DNA of 64,000 nt from Thuidium tamariscinum (Eukaryota > Streptophyta > Bryopsida > Hypnales > Thuidiaceae): assembly GCA_947034885.2 (NCBI GenBank), contig OZ019759.1:8310501-8374500 (forward strand), in the 5' to 3' direction. Below, piece by piece: positions 1 through 10,872 of this stretch. The translations under genes were made by a program, and so were the position numbers. Below the pieces are notes generated by a model. The model was not told the origin of the DNA. It saw only the letters and a list, made by a program, of their open reading frames with translations, and made no database searches. Numbering within the stretch: position 1 is the first letter of the stretch; each line of letters begins with the position of its first letter.

Positions 1-5
1 CGTTG

Positions 6-139
6 GTCGTGGCGCGAGCGCTCCCCGCGGTGGAGGCGCGGATGCTCTCCCGCCACGGCGCGCGCTAGTCGTGGCGCACCCTATCCCCGAGGTCCTCGCG
101 CAGATGCTCCCCCGCCCTAGCGCGTGCCGGTCGTGGCGC
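6..139. repeat. 62-bp GC-rich tandem repeat
   Basis: The word GTCGTGGCGC starts at 6, 68 and 130, an exact 62-bp period. The intervening sequence (CCCCG..GAGGCGC..GATGCTC) is similar between units. The array probably continues left of the window. It ends abruptly in a T-run at about 147. Confidence 0.8.
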
Positions 140-216
140 CTTGACAGGATTTTTTTTTCCCAATGTAGTCTCAAATTCTCAATTCTGTGAGTACCCCAAC
201 CCTCGGCAGAAATCTC

Positions 217-230
217 CGTCGGATCCGACG
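217..230. repeat. GGATCC-centred palindrome, family 1
   Basis: CGTCGGATCCGACG is a perfect 14-bp palindrome. It is the leftmost member of a family that recurs at about 588-605 (degenerate), 947-964, 1267-1284 and 1735-1752. Flanks carry GTACCCC words, as in the other members. Confidence 0.75.
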
Positions 231-587
231 TGACCTTCAGGGGCGAATCCGAGTACCCCAGAATCTGAACGTTCCAAACATTCTGCTTCAATTTAGTGAA
301 TCATGGGGAGTGGGGGGAGCCGTCTTAGCGCCGCAGATGTTCACAATTTCAGGCATCCAAGCCGCTGAGGCTCGTCCAGGCTGCCTCGAGCCAAGGTCGC
401 TCCGGAAGAAACCTCACTCCCGGCACTTGGATCCAACGTTGCCGGAGATGCTCCCCATGCAGGAAACCAGAGTCACGACACGCGGATGCTAGGCCCCGGA
501 GATGGTGCCCAATATTCTACAGGTGTTATTTGCGATTGTTTCTCTCAGTTAGGAGGATTTGGGGGTACCCCGACCCTGAACAAGAAT

Positions 588-605
588 CTCCTTCGGATCT
601 GACGG
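588..605. repeat. degenerate family-1 palindrome
   Basis: The core reads CCTTCGGATCTGACGG, the family-1 palindrome with two substitutions. It lies downstream of a GGGGGTACCCC flank at about 561-571, the same arrangement as the copy at 217-230. Confidence 0.55.
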
Positions 606-907
606 GATTTTCTGTTTACGGTCGTGGTACCCCTCGTTTTCAATATCTACGGAATTGACAATGAAGTCTAGCTTCTCAAAGAAGATAAAAACGAAATTCA
701 AATGCCAAGCTTCATTCACAGGTTGAAGAAGAGGTACGCTAAACTTCATGCATATTAATGTGAAATTTTGTTTTGGTATCATCTCAGTACCTGCAGGTGC
801 TGTTTTCTTTAGTTTGATCTCGCAGGTACTTCGGAATTGATCTCCAGGTAGTCTACGACTTGTCTTTTCTCCTCGCTGAGCCGAAATGTCTGATATTTTT
901 CGTCGCT

Positions 908-1003
908 GTGCCGGAATTGGGGGTAGCAGGAGCTACCCCAGGAAACACCGTCGGATCCGACGGTGATTCGTGGGGTAGCTCCTGCTACCCCCCATTTCGG
1001 CAC
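908..1003. repeat. 96-bp nested palindrome (family 1)
   Basis: The centre at 947-964 is ACCGTCGGATCCGACGGT, a perfect 18-bp palindrome. Arms at 908-939 and 972-1003 are reverse complements with only a few mismatches, including the perfect block GGGGTAGCTCCTGCTACCCC. Arms and core share the same axis (955.5), so the whole 96 bp can form one hairpin or cruciform with small internal loops. Confidence 0.9.
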
Positions 1004-1240
1004 AGCAAGAAGGCGCCCTCGACTTCAAAGAAGGCACCTGATTCAGGATTGAGTTTTAAAGTTCATGAGGATGCTGGCTGGTTCATTCGGACTTAGTTTT
1101 CGAGCTCTCCAATCTTCGTGGAGTGAAACCTTAGCAGGTGTTGTTCATGGAAAATTGAACGGAATTCCATCCATATAGTCAGACTGTACTTCGGGAATTT
1201 GGTTTTTGATTTCATTTTTGAATATCGGGCATCGAAGTCA

Positions 1241-1310
1241 GAGTACCGCGAGGTACCGGCCAGACTACCGTCGGATCCGACGGTAAGATCTCGAGAGAGT
1301 CAGGGTACCC
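1241..1310. repeat. family-1 palindrome with partial arms
   Basis: ACCGTCGGATCCGACGGT sits at 1267-1284, extended by one base pair on each side (TACCG..CGGTA). Outer arms around the same axis match only partly (GTACC at the left outer end, GGTAC at the right), so this copy is more diverged outside the core. Confidence 0.75.
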
Positions 1311-1379
1311 AGAATTTGGTTTCATCCAGGTGACCGTTGGTTTCGGGGTCATGATATTTTTTTCTCTCTCAGGTACCTC

Positions 1380-1426
1380 AGCCTTGTACGACCTCATCTG
1401 ATGATGTGATGAAGAATTCTGAGAAG
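1380..1426 (+). other. possible 5' exon ending at a GTGAGT donor
   Basis: A GAGAAG|GTGAGT donor follows at 1427. The frame ending there (..SSDDVMKNSEK) would join in phase 0 to the ORF starting at 2108, after a TTTGCAG acceptor. This is inference from splice consensus only; no start codon can be fixed. If right, the family-1 palindrome at 1744 lies in the intron and those at 956 and 1276 lie in or before the leader. Confidence 0.3.
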
Positions 1427-1700
1427 GTGAGTCCTCCTGACATTTCACTTTCATTCGTATTTGTTGAAGTATTCTCCATGTCAAAGTTTATATAATTTGA
1501 TATTGTGTTTTAATTTTTGTTTCAATTTATTATTATTCATCCCCTTGAATCTTGCACCTTCCCCATGAATCAAAGATATTTTTTAATATTTGGAATGTTT
1601 ATTACAAGTCCGGATGATTATTGATGTGTATAAAGATGGTGATGAATTTTTTCATACAAAATCCTTAATCTATGAAGTCAATAAATTTTCTTGAAGTATG

Positions 1701-1786
1701 GAAATCTAGGGTACCACGAGGTGCCACGGGGAGGACCGTCGGATCCGACGGTCCTTTCCATGTTACCTCATGGTACCCTAGATTTT
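1701..1786. repeat. 86-bp nested palindrome (family 1)
   Basis: The core ACCGTCGGATCCGACGGT at 1735-1752 extends to GGACC..GGTCC. Outer arms 1701-1716 and 1771-1786 (AATCTAGGGTACCA and its complement) match at 15 of 16 positions about the same axis (1743.5). Between arms and core the match is partial (about 12 of 18). The core is identical to the copies at 947 and 1267, while the arm sequence differs. Confidence 0.88.
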
Positions 1787-2107
1787 CATTTGTTGAAAGG
1801 GTCAAACTATTTTTTCTTCATAAGCATTCCTAAGGGTTTAGGGACAATTGGTGGAAACGCAATAAAAAAGTAAGAGAAAAGATTTTGTAAAATTAAAATT
1901 CTCTAAGTCTTTAACGTCCTTGAAAGTTTTCATAAAGGATTCTATTGATATTATTTTGATGTCATATTACTATATTCTTGTTGGAATAAAGATAGATAAC
2001 CTTATGAACATGCTTCTTTGCTATTTCATTCTTCACAAATGCCTAATTTCATTTGTCATTGAATAGTTGTAAATATTCATTTATATTTTTTTTTTCATTT
2101 TTTGCAG

Positions 2108-2545
2108 GATGGTCAACGAAGAGGTAAACGTTTGAAGACTTCCTTTACAGAGAAGCAACCCCCCCTAGAGCAATCTTTTCCAGCTCTTGACATTGGAGGA
2201 CCATCGGAGCCAAAGAAGTGGCCACAGCCTGGCGTACCACTCTCAAGTGATTCTAGTGACGAAGAACAAACTCTGGTGAGTTTTGCAGATATAATGGATG
2301 CTGCTGAGCGAGCTGCCAATGATTTTGAGGGAGATAGATTGAGTTGGAACCGTGGCCCCGGTCCTTGGTTTTCTTCAGAGAGCTCAGAAACAGAGTATTC
2401 CTCTGCTATAGAACTCTCCAATGCTAGTTCTAGTCCTCCGTTTGAGGAAGCCTATGAATCAAACCACACTGGTAAATTTTATACTTACAAGGTCATCATC
2501 CTCAGTTCTGACTCTGAGGATGATGATGTTGACATCATAGGGTAG
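2108..2545 (+). CDS. short acidic ORF or upstream exon, unknown function
   Basis: The frame opens after a TTTGCAG acceptor-like sequence and runs 145 codons to TAG. It begins with a basic stretch (RRGKRLK) and becomes Ser/Asp/Glu-rich, with SSDSSDEE near the middle and SDSEDDD near the end. It looks like a disordered acidic protein, with no domain I recognise. A GT near its end would leave phase 2, which does not join in frame to the exon at 2781. It may therefore be a separate small gene just upstream of the methyltransferase-like gene, or the end of a transcript whose first exon is near 1426. Composition and position suggest it is real, but the start is not fixed. Confidence 0.45.
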   Translation, partial: DGQRRGKRLKTSFTEKQPPLEQSFPALDIGGPSEPKKWPQPGVPLSSDSSDEEQTLVSFADIMDAAERAANDFEGDRLSWNRGPGPWFSSESSETEYSSAIELSNASSSPPFEEAYESNHTGKFYTYKVIILSSDSEDDDVDIIG

Positions 2546-2780
2546 ATTTGGTTTCCTTAGGTTCAATCATCCTAGCAATATTTCTTTGTATGGCCCATAA
2601 ACAAAGCCTTGTAAAGGCTCATTTTGTCTCAATCTCACCTGAGCATTTTTCAATTGAGAAATATCATTATATTAGTAAAGCAATTAACATTGCAAATTTT
2701 GTTATGTGCTTACACGATTAGTACATTTTTTTTGTTGACTTTGCTCTCAATCAATAATATCTTTGAACTTGTACTTCCAG

Positions 2781-5700
2781 ATGGATGTCTCACCTGTCAA
2801 AGAAACTCAAGCGGAAACCATCTATGAGACTCCAAAAACAGATGAGGCAAGACAACCACATATTGTCGGAGGAGAGGAAGACCTTCCAATGGAAATGATT
2901 TACGATGAAGAGGAGAAGAAAATGTTGGAGGACGACTTGAGGCGTATTCAAAAGGGCGATTCAGTGGACATTCTCTCCCAACTTCGCATGAAGCCCGAAG
3001 AGCTTTATCGGCTTCGCATTCCCCTTTGCAGGCTAGTAGCCATGCCCATGGTAAGGCCTACTCTAGCTTCTGATATTGTCAAGTTGGAGCAAGAATTTGC
3101 TGGGGGATATCAGGATGGAGCAGTTGCTTTCTACGTGTCTACCACGAATGAGGAAGGATACAGCTCAGAGTTCACTGAGGCTGAGATGAGTGAATGGGAC
3201 CCCATTTGGAGAGAAAAGAATGAGGTATTTGAGCGGTACCTGGAGTCCACGGTCGAACTCAAGTCCCTGAAGAACTTGAAGTTCTTCATTTGCGATGGGA
3301 ATCACAGAAGAATTGCCTGGATGAATCTCATAGATAGGTGTTATACTTTGATCCCAAAGTGGCACTATGTTGTGGATAGCATTCTATTGGATACTAAAGG
3401 GAGAACGGAGCTTGTTATGCAAGTGATGCATGATATCAACAAGTAAGTTCTCCAATTCAAATGTTTTCAAGATTTCAGTTGTTTACAATTTTATTTTATG
3501 TTTCTTTAGTAGAAAATAGAAGGACTTACTTTGATTTCATTGTCATTGATGACGTACAGATCGGTGGAGGACTCTCATGTCAAGACTAACTTGGTACATA
3601 CTTTGTACCAAGTGCAAAAGTATGGACTTCTACCAATTGAAAGGTTTGCAGATCTTCTAAGGCCCTCAGAGAAGAAGAAGTGTCTTGAAAACAAGGTTTC
3701 TCGGAAGTGGTACAGCATACCCGTGGAGGTTTTCACGTCCTTCATTTTCAGGGTAAGAATTTATTTCCTATAGAAATTATATATTGTTCAAATTGACAAA
3801 CATTTGAACTCTGGGATTTACTAATTTCCAAAATTGGTTTATTATGCAGCAAGAGATTTCTCAAGCTGCAGATTCTGCAGTGAGAAAGTATAATGATGTT
3901 ACAGCAGAATGCGATAGGAAGGCAGAACTGGCTGCCCAAGCTATGCGGGAAGGAGCTAGGGAGAAAACCAAGGTTTTGATGGGGAAGATGGGCAAACTGC
4001 TAGCAGTGGCTAACCCTTACAATGGACCTGGCTTTCTTGAGGAGGTGAGTAATGTATAAATGTGGTGCATGATTATGTGTTGGTCTTTCAATAAATGGAT
4101 TTGGAACTAAAAATCTGAAGATTTCTTATATAGGTGGAGAGGCATTGGAGCACCAATGAAGTGCCCGAGATGACATTGGAGAAACTGCAACTTGTGGCCA
4201 CGTGTAGTATGACTTCAGCGCACAAGATCAAGATCTTGAGCTGGTGGAATTCTTCTGTTCCATCTCGTGAAGCACGAAAGTTCCCACCGAAACCTGTTTC
4301 CGAGCTTCTCCTTCCTCAATTTCTTGCCAAATGCGTTTGGTATGCAAGGGTAAGTAATAAATTGGTTGTGTACATTGGTTTGTAGCTTTTCATTATTTGT
4401 TCTCAATATGGCATTTTAGCCTTTATATTCACTTAATGAAATATTGAAGTGTGCATTTTGGTTTGCAATATGTTTTTAGATTGAAGATGCGGCTTTGGAA
4501 TACTTTGATTCGGTGGTGAAGCAAGATAACATCATGATCAATTACAAGATCCCAACACAACCACAGTACTTGGTAGAGTACATTGAGAAGTGGAGGGTCA
4601 TTATATGGGATCATGGCTTTATGAATTATTTCAAGGGCCAAAATTACTTTAAGAAGGGTGACTCCTTCATGGCGCACGAAGGTTCAGCTGCTGCAGTTCG
4701 GAGAGTGCTTTTCCGGTATGTACTATTCTATTTTTTTATACCAATTATGGATAATATTCAGTTATGTGTCTTTCATGACTTAGAAATTAAAGTGATTCAT
4801 TTTTTGTGTTTCTAAATTATTAATTTTTTATATGAGGTTCATTTGTTAAGGCTAAATTGACATGCAAGCATGTCTACATTTTGAATCGGATATCACTGAA
4901 TTCTAGAAGATGAGGACTTCAGTTATGAATTATAATGTACTGTCTTGAAGAAAGTGTATTCTACTTTTTAAACTTTTATTTGCTTCTATTATTCTCAAAA
5001 TTGTTGACCTATCCATTAATGGAATTTTCAAATATAATATTATTCTCCTAGTTATATTGGCATGATCAAAAATGTCCCTTTAAAATGTTTATCCTTGTGT
5101 TGCAGATATTTTAAATTTGAGCTTGAAGGAAAAGGGGCAATCGCACGCTTAGACCTCCCTCCGTTTCTGCCAGCATTCCTTGATCGTGGTTCTTCAGCTT
5201 GCATGTTTAGTGCACACCAACTCCGAACTTATACTACGGCGCATCTTACTTCAGGAGGGTGGTACCTTGATTGTACACTCGAGTTCACTCCACCATCAGA
5301 GATTGAGCTGAGGAGGTCTTTGGATGGAAAAGGGGTCGTGGACTGTGACGTCGATGAGTTTGTTGGACTTGATCAGAACGCAAGAAGGAGGGCCATTGCA
5401 AGGAGGGATGCTGTTGACAGAAAGAAAGCAGCTCGAGTCCAACTTCACATTGAAAACAAGGAGAAAAAAGATGCTGAGCGAGCAGCAAAGAAAGCACAGA
5501 AAGACCAGGAAGACAAGGACAAGGAAGAAAAGGGCAAAGGCAAAGGTAAGAAGAAGGAGGAAGCAGGGGCACAAGGGGTGCCATCTTCTACAGTGGATCA
5601 AGGTTCACAGATGGAATCCAAAGTGGTGAGAAAGGTCACTCTCTCCCAGCTCACCGAAGAAGTCATCACACATGTTACACAAGGTATGGTCCTCACTGAA

Positions 5701-7291
5701 GATGATGCGGTGAAGAGTGAGGATTTAATCCTCAACTTCTCCATTCAAGACCTTGCAGACGACATGGAGGAAGACAAACCGACTTTGTACAAGGACGTGG
5801 TACAATTTCTAGAGAAGGTACCAATGTTTATTGTCATTTTTGAACTTCATTGTTTTATTTCAAGTCATTTGATTCTTGTTTTATTTTTTAACTAATTCGG
5901 AGTTGTATTACATATTTGCAGATGTCAAATGGGAAGACTCGCATGTTTGAAGGTGTGCCAAACGTGCGAGTAGGGGTGGATGTCATTTTCATTGATTGCC
6001 CTGAGAATTTACCCGTGCCAGGGCTTTCTTCATCACCAAACAATGTGCCAGAGTGGAACGCAGATGTAGAGGCGGAAGCACTACAATCAGCTTGTAGCTT
6101 TGCCATGGAGCATCTACAAGACCATGGATGCATCATAGTGTTTCATTCATACAGTATGAAGTCCAGGCAAGACATTGCTGGAGTTTGTGAGGCGTATGAC
6201 TTGGTGCACAAGAAGGAGTGGATGGGGATGAACCGCATGCACCTTACCTCGGCTGCAGAGAAGACCAAGACGGTAATTTCAATTGACTTTTAGTGTCTTT
6301 CATCAAAATTGTATATTTCCCTACATTTTAAGCGTTCTAATGTACATTTGGCCTAAATGTGCAGACACAGAAGTTTGGAGTCACCTTGCTTGTGAAGAAG
6401 CTTGGCTCCAAGGGACCATCCAAATTTTCCTTCAAGAAAACCAATATTATGGCAAAGGCAGGTGTTGATGTTGCAGAGGATGACATGCTCATGAACTACA
6501 CCCATCCATATGACATGGCCAGGAATGGGGAGTGGCCTTGGCGGGGTGGGCGTGAAAAAGATCCAAGGTTTTTTACCATCCTCCTCGAAGCTACAAGCAT
6601 TGAAGGAGATTTGATATTGGATTGCACCGCATCTACAGGTCAGTGTTTAATTCAAATCTTTTACACTATAATTGTATTTCACAAATTCAATCAAAGCACT
6701 AATACATTTTATTTCATTCGCAATAGGTGCATGCATTACAGCTTGCCGTGCCACTGGATGCCACATTGTGGCTTTAGAGGGCAACAAAGACATTTATGAT
6801 GCTATCCTCAAGTCGATGAAGAAGTCACTCGAGCGTGTAGTAGAAACAGTGCAGTCAACGCCGGTGGTGGAGCCTTCACAGGATTTGGAGGACATGCCTG
6901 TGGTGCCTCGCAAGTTTGTTCGCAAGGGGAAATCTAGTAAGTAAGTTGGCAATATTTAAATTATTTTTTCACATGTTTGATTCTCTTTTGTGTTCCAGAA
7001 ACCTAATACCATGTCTTATTTTTTTGCAGAGGTCGTGGATTGATGCCAACTTCTGTCATCATTCCAAAACAAAGTCTTCTCATCAGCCTAGAGAAGACTT
7101 TTGAGCTCCCTATCTATGCTGAGCAATTGGCAAGTGCCTTTGCGGAGTTTGGTTGTTCCAAACCAAAGCACCGTAAAGATACTTATGCTCTAAATGTCTT
7201 GCAGTTTGTAGATGTGTCTGCATCTGAGGGTAGAGAGTCCTCAGAGTCATCTACAGGTTCAGATTCTGCAACAGAGTCTACAGCGATTTAG
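2781..7291 (+). CDS. ten-exon ParB-like / DNA-methyltransferase-like fusion protein
   Basis: Exons read as 2781-3442, 3560-3752, 3850-4044, 4134-4349, 4480-4715, 5106-5817, 5922-6272, 6365-6638, 6727-6940 and 7030-7291. All have GT-AG borders and compatible phases, and no stop occurs before the TAG at 7291 (about 1104 aa). Residues 172-177 read DGNHRR, in a context like the ParB/sulfiredoxin-fold nuclease motif. Exon 6 carries a Lys/Glu-rich charged linker. Exon 7 has VDVIFIDCPEN where N6/N4 DNA methylases have a D-P-P-Y motif, and the exon 8/9 junction encodes LILDCTASTGA followed by IVALEGN, like SAM-binding motif I (DPFxGxG) and its downstream acidic strand. ParB plus methylase pairing is known from phage and plasmid genes, so an origin by transfer or from a mobile element is inferred. 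The altered DCPEN and DCTAST motifs make normal methyl transfer doubtful. The ATG lies directly after the splice acceptor, so the 5' UTR is probably spliced. Confidence 0.8.
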
Positions 7292-7714
7292 ATTCAGAAG
7301 ATTGATAAATCTCTTGGATCAAACTTTTGTGTATTGATTTTTATTATGATTGGATTTGTGTGTTTTATGGCTACTTCTTTGATGTATTTCATTTTCTTGC
7401 ATAAAAATGTTTATTGCTTCATTTATATTTATTTAAATAATATTTAATCTTTGTCTTGTAGAAAATCATATAAAGAATAATCAATTAGTTGTCTTATTGG
7501 ACAAAGGTATTCCCCTAAACCCTAAACCCTATACTCTTACCATGAATTTAAATTGTTCTAAAACAATTTCCTAAACAATGAACAAATAAGTGACAGATAA
7601 TGTATATTTTGGCAACCACGGTCATAGGACCATCCACGGTCATAGATCCTTCATCAATTTTTGTGAATTTTTTTTTCCCGCTCACAGGCTCATAGGCTCA
7701 CAGGCTCACGCTCC
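7292..7714. other. 3' flank with telomere-like motif and short repeats
   Basis: AT-rich 3' flank of the methyltransferase-like gene. CCTAAACCCTAAACCCT at 7514-7530 is two and a half units of the plant telomere motif. 7683-7724 is a short array of CAGGCTCA/TAGGCTCA words. No gene is seen. Confidence 0.6.
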
Positions 7715-8455
7715 CAGGCTCGCCTGCTAGCAACCCTGACCTTTGAACCATTTGTTGCATTTGGTTTCTTTTGGGGGGAGTAGTGGAGTACTTTAAAATT
7801 ATTAAAATAATTTTGAATTTTTAAAAAAAAAATGATTATTGTAAACACCTTGAAGATGAAGAAAAACATGAAAGGATATTTGTTAAGGAAATCTCTAAGT
7901 AGGAGAATTTGAGAAGTGCCAAACCTCATGAAAATATATGTCTCAATGTTCTAATTAGTAAAATATAGAATATTAAATATATAAAAAAAAACTTTTTTTT
8001 AATTTGCAAAAACTTTATGGAGGTGGTTATTCATTAATATAATCACCAAAATCATTTTTCACATGTTTCCCAAAAGACATAGAAGGAGGTTCACTTTATG
8101 GACTTGTACACCACTACATCACATAAAAATAATTTATCCTAAATTCCTTCTCTATATAGCTACAAGTCTACTAGAAGACCATTTCATCCAAATTTGAGCT
8201 CAAAATCATTAAAAAAAGGGACTCAATAGTACTCAAAACCTCCAAAATGGCATTTCGGACATTTAGTTCGGGTCTATTTTGAAATAGTGAAATATTTTTA
8301 AAAGTAATTTAAAAATTAGACAAATTGTATAATAGTGATGAGCACGTTCTCTAAATTTTTTGCGTCATTTAAAATTAAAACACAAAAATAATCGCCAAGG
8401 GATAGATCATCACATGCCAAATGAGACAAAATAGCAAATGAGTTTATTACATCCA
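7715..8455. mobile_element. diverged MITE-like element, second copy of the 42.6-43.3 kb family
   Basis: In reverse orientation this stretch aligns by eye with the element at 42583-43315. Matching blocks include GGAGTACTTTAAAATTA, TCTAAGTAGGAGAATT, GCCAAACCTCATGAAAAT (against TTGAGGTTTGGCAC) and ACTAGAAGACCATTTCATCC. Ends are eroded (AACCATTTGTTGCATTT on the left, AAATAGCAAATGAG on the right), so borders are approximate and no target-site duplication is visible. It is noncoding. Confidence 0.7.
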
Positions 8456-10872
8456 TCTTTGTTTAATTTTCTTAATCTTGTCAAATGTAGTGTTCATAAA
8501 TTTCAAAATAGTTCTTATTATTTATTGAAAGTCATTCAATTTTAATATTACAAGAAATCTAAATTCATTTTACATGTTTTTTTTTTAAACTAGTATTGGA
8601 AGTTGAAACTTTTGTTGGAAAATCCTAATTCGGTAATTCCTAAACTCTTCCCTTATAAGGTTCTATAATTATCTAATAAGACCTTGAGCACCCTTCCTTT
8701 CCATTATTACATTAGAATATTTTATGTCCCCCTTCAAAAAAATTTATATATTTATAATATGGTTTAAAATTATCTTCAAAAGGTTAAATGTGCAAAACCT
8801 TTGTTGGCCGCTTGACTAGGTGTATTGCAAAATGCAAATGACTTAATGTCGAATTCCCAACCTATTTTTATGCTCAAGATACTCCCAATTTTTTTGTAGT
8901 TGACCATTTTTCCATTAATTAAAAAAAATGTTAAAACTTTAAAGAGGATTTATTAGCAATAATGCCAATAAATATTTTTTTCTAAAAAATACAAAATCAA
9001 AAAGTTTTCTCATGAACCATGAATGCCTAAAATTTTGTGATTGATAGAAGATGCAACTTGGTCCTTTAGGGATTAAAAATGATAAAATTTTCTTATGTAG
9101 ATTATACTTGAACCCTAACCGTAAATTGAAAAATGAGAATCCATTATCAAGTGACTGGCGTGAGCACATTTTGTTAATATTTTAATATGATGATTTTATA
9201 AAAAATTTAGAATAATTGTTACATTTTTTTGGTTTCTAAAATCAATAAATTGTTGCATAATTATATCCAAATTCTTGTGACTCAATAATTAGAATATATT
9301 AATATTTATGTAGTTATATTTGTAAAATTCTCATGGTTAAACATTTCTCCACAATAATTTATTCTTCACTTCATATGTCTTAAATTTTTTTTTAATGTAC
9401 AACAATCTTTGAACAACAATTTCAGAAAATTATACGATTCTATAAGCAGTGTATACTAATGTTCCTACTTGTTGCCAGTCTAAATGTAGACATTTCCATC
9501 TTTGGAACAATTAGGAAGTGGAAGTAAATAAGTAACCTTTTTTTTTAAGACAAAAGAATTGAAATTTGTTTATTAGATTTCTATTTAGGTCGAAAGCTTG
9601 GAATCATTCCATTTCAAACCCGCAAAAGTTATGATGAATTGTAGTTTGGGGTAGTTTGCGGGTAGATATCGAATTTGTATACTATAGATTATAAAAAAAG
9701 GCTAAAATGATTTACTTAATTCAATTTTTAATATTTTTGAAGAAAATAATCAATTATTGGGTGAAGATTGTTTACAAATTATAACTATATTTTAAGGTGT
9801 GGCCATGTAGGATTAGCATTTTTCATTTTAAAAAAGAAATCATTCACACTATAGTATATTCAAGCATTTTCTACTTCTCTCTACTAACTACTAAGTACTA
9901 ACTATTTTTTTTCTCTATGTTTTACTATCCCAAACGATTTCAAATGTTTTGAACATATAGTCAATTTGCATTGAAAAATGAATTCAAAGACTTACCATCA
10001 TCTTCAGTATTTTTTCATACAAATGTGACCTTACCAAGAGCAGTTGCTCAAATTTTAAGAGGAATAAAAAAAGATTTTTGGTAGTTCAAATATTCAAATC
10101 TTATAATGTACACGGTGAAAATTTCTGAATTTTTGTCCACATATTTTGAATCCACCTAAGTAGAACATCCTATAGTGAAATATTTGAAAAAATCTTGGAC
10201 CTACTTTTACTTTATAATTTTTCAATCTTGGACCTATTTTTATTTTATATTTTTGTAAAGAATGAAAAACAAGCATTCTTTTTTGGGAATTCTTTTATTA
10301 GACTTTCTACTCAATTCTTAAATACATACAAATTTAAATTTAAAGTCCATAGTAGAAAAAAATTCAGCAAATGGCAGTCAAAGTCATTTGGAATTGCAAG
10401 AATGCAGGATAGTGTTTAAGAAGACTGGGTTTTCCAACTTTGAATGCTTAAATCTTCTAATCTATATGGTCAAACTTCATGAAATTTTGACCACATGATC
10501 TTAGACAAACAAAATACAAGATTGTACGGTTAAATTTTATAAAAATACATTTTTTTGGTCTTTTGGATAAATGCAACCAAAATGGTAGTTCTTAGTGGTT
10601 CTTGATGGAAAAATGGCCATGGGCCTTTGAGAGTAAACAAAATCCATGACAATGATATTTTTTATGGAAACAAAGAAACAATACAGTTTTCTTGTAGAAA
10701 GGCAAAGGTGGTTTATATTAAAAATATAAGCAATATGAAATTGCTTTATATATTGATCCACAATGCGAGTGAGGACTATTCACTATGGATATCATATAAG
10801 TGCGTACTATGGGCCTTTTGCTACATATAGCGTTACAAAAGTGAAGTTGATGTCACAAAATAGTGCTAATAT
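8456..10872. other. AT-rich intergenic stretch, no gene seen
   Basis: Long A/T runs and no ORF of coding character. A short direct repeat of AATCTTGGACCTA occurs near 10191 and again about 33 bp later. A weak similarity to transposon debris cannot be excluded. Confidence 0.6.

Noticed and set aside
5285-5601. Minus-strand hydrophobic ORFs (Leu/Phe-rich, membrane-like)
   Set aside because: They are complements of the Lys/Glu-rich linker exon of the methyltransferase-like gene.
2781-7291. Bacterial or phage contamination carrying a ParB-methylase gene
   Set aside because: Nine introns with canonical borders lie in the same contiguous sequence as plant-type transposons.
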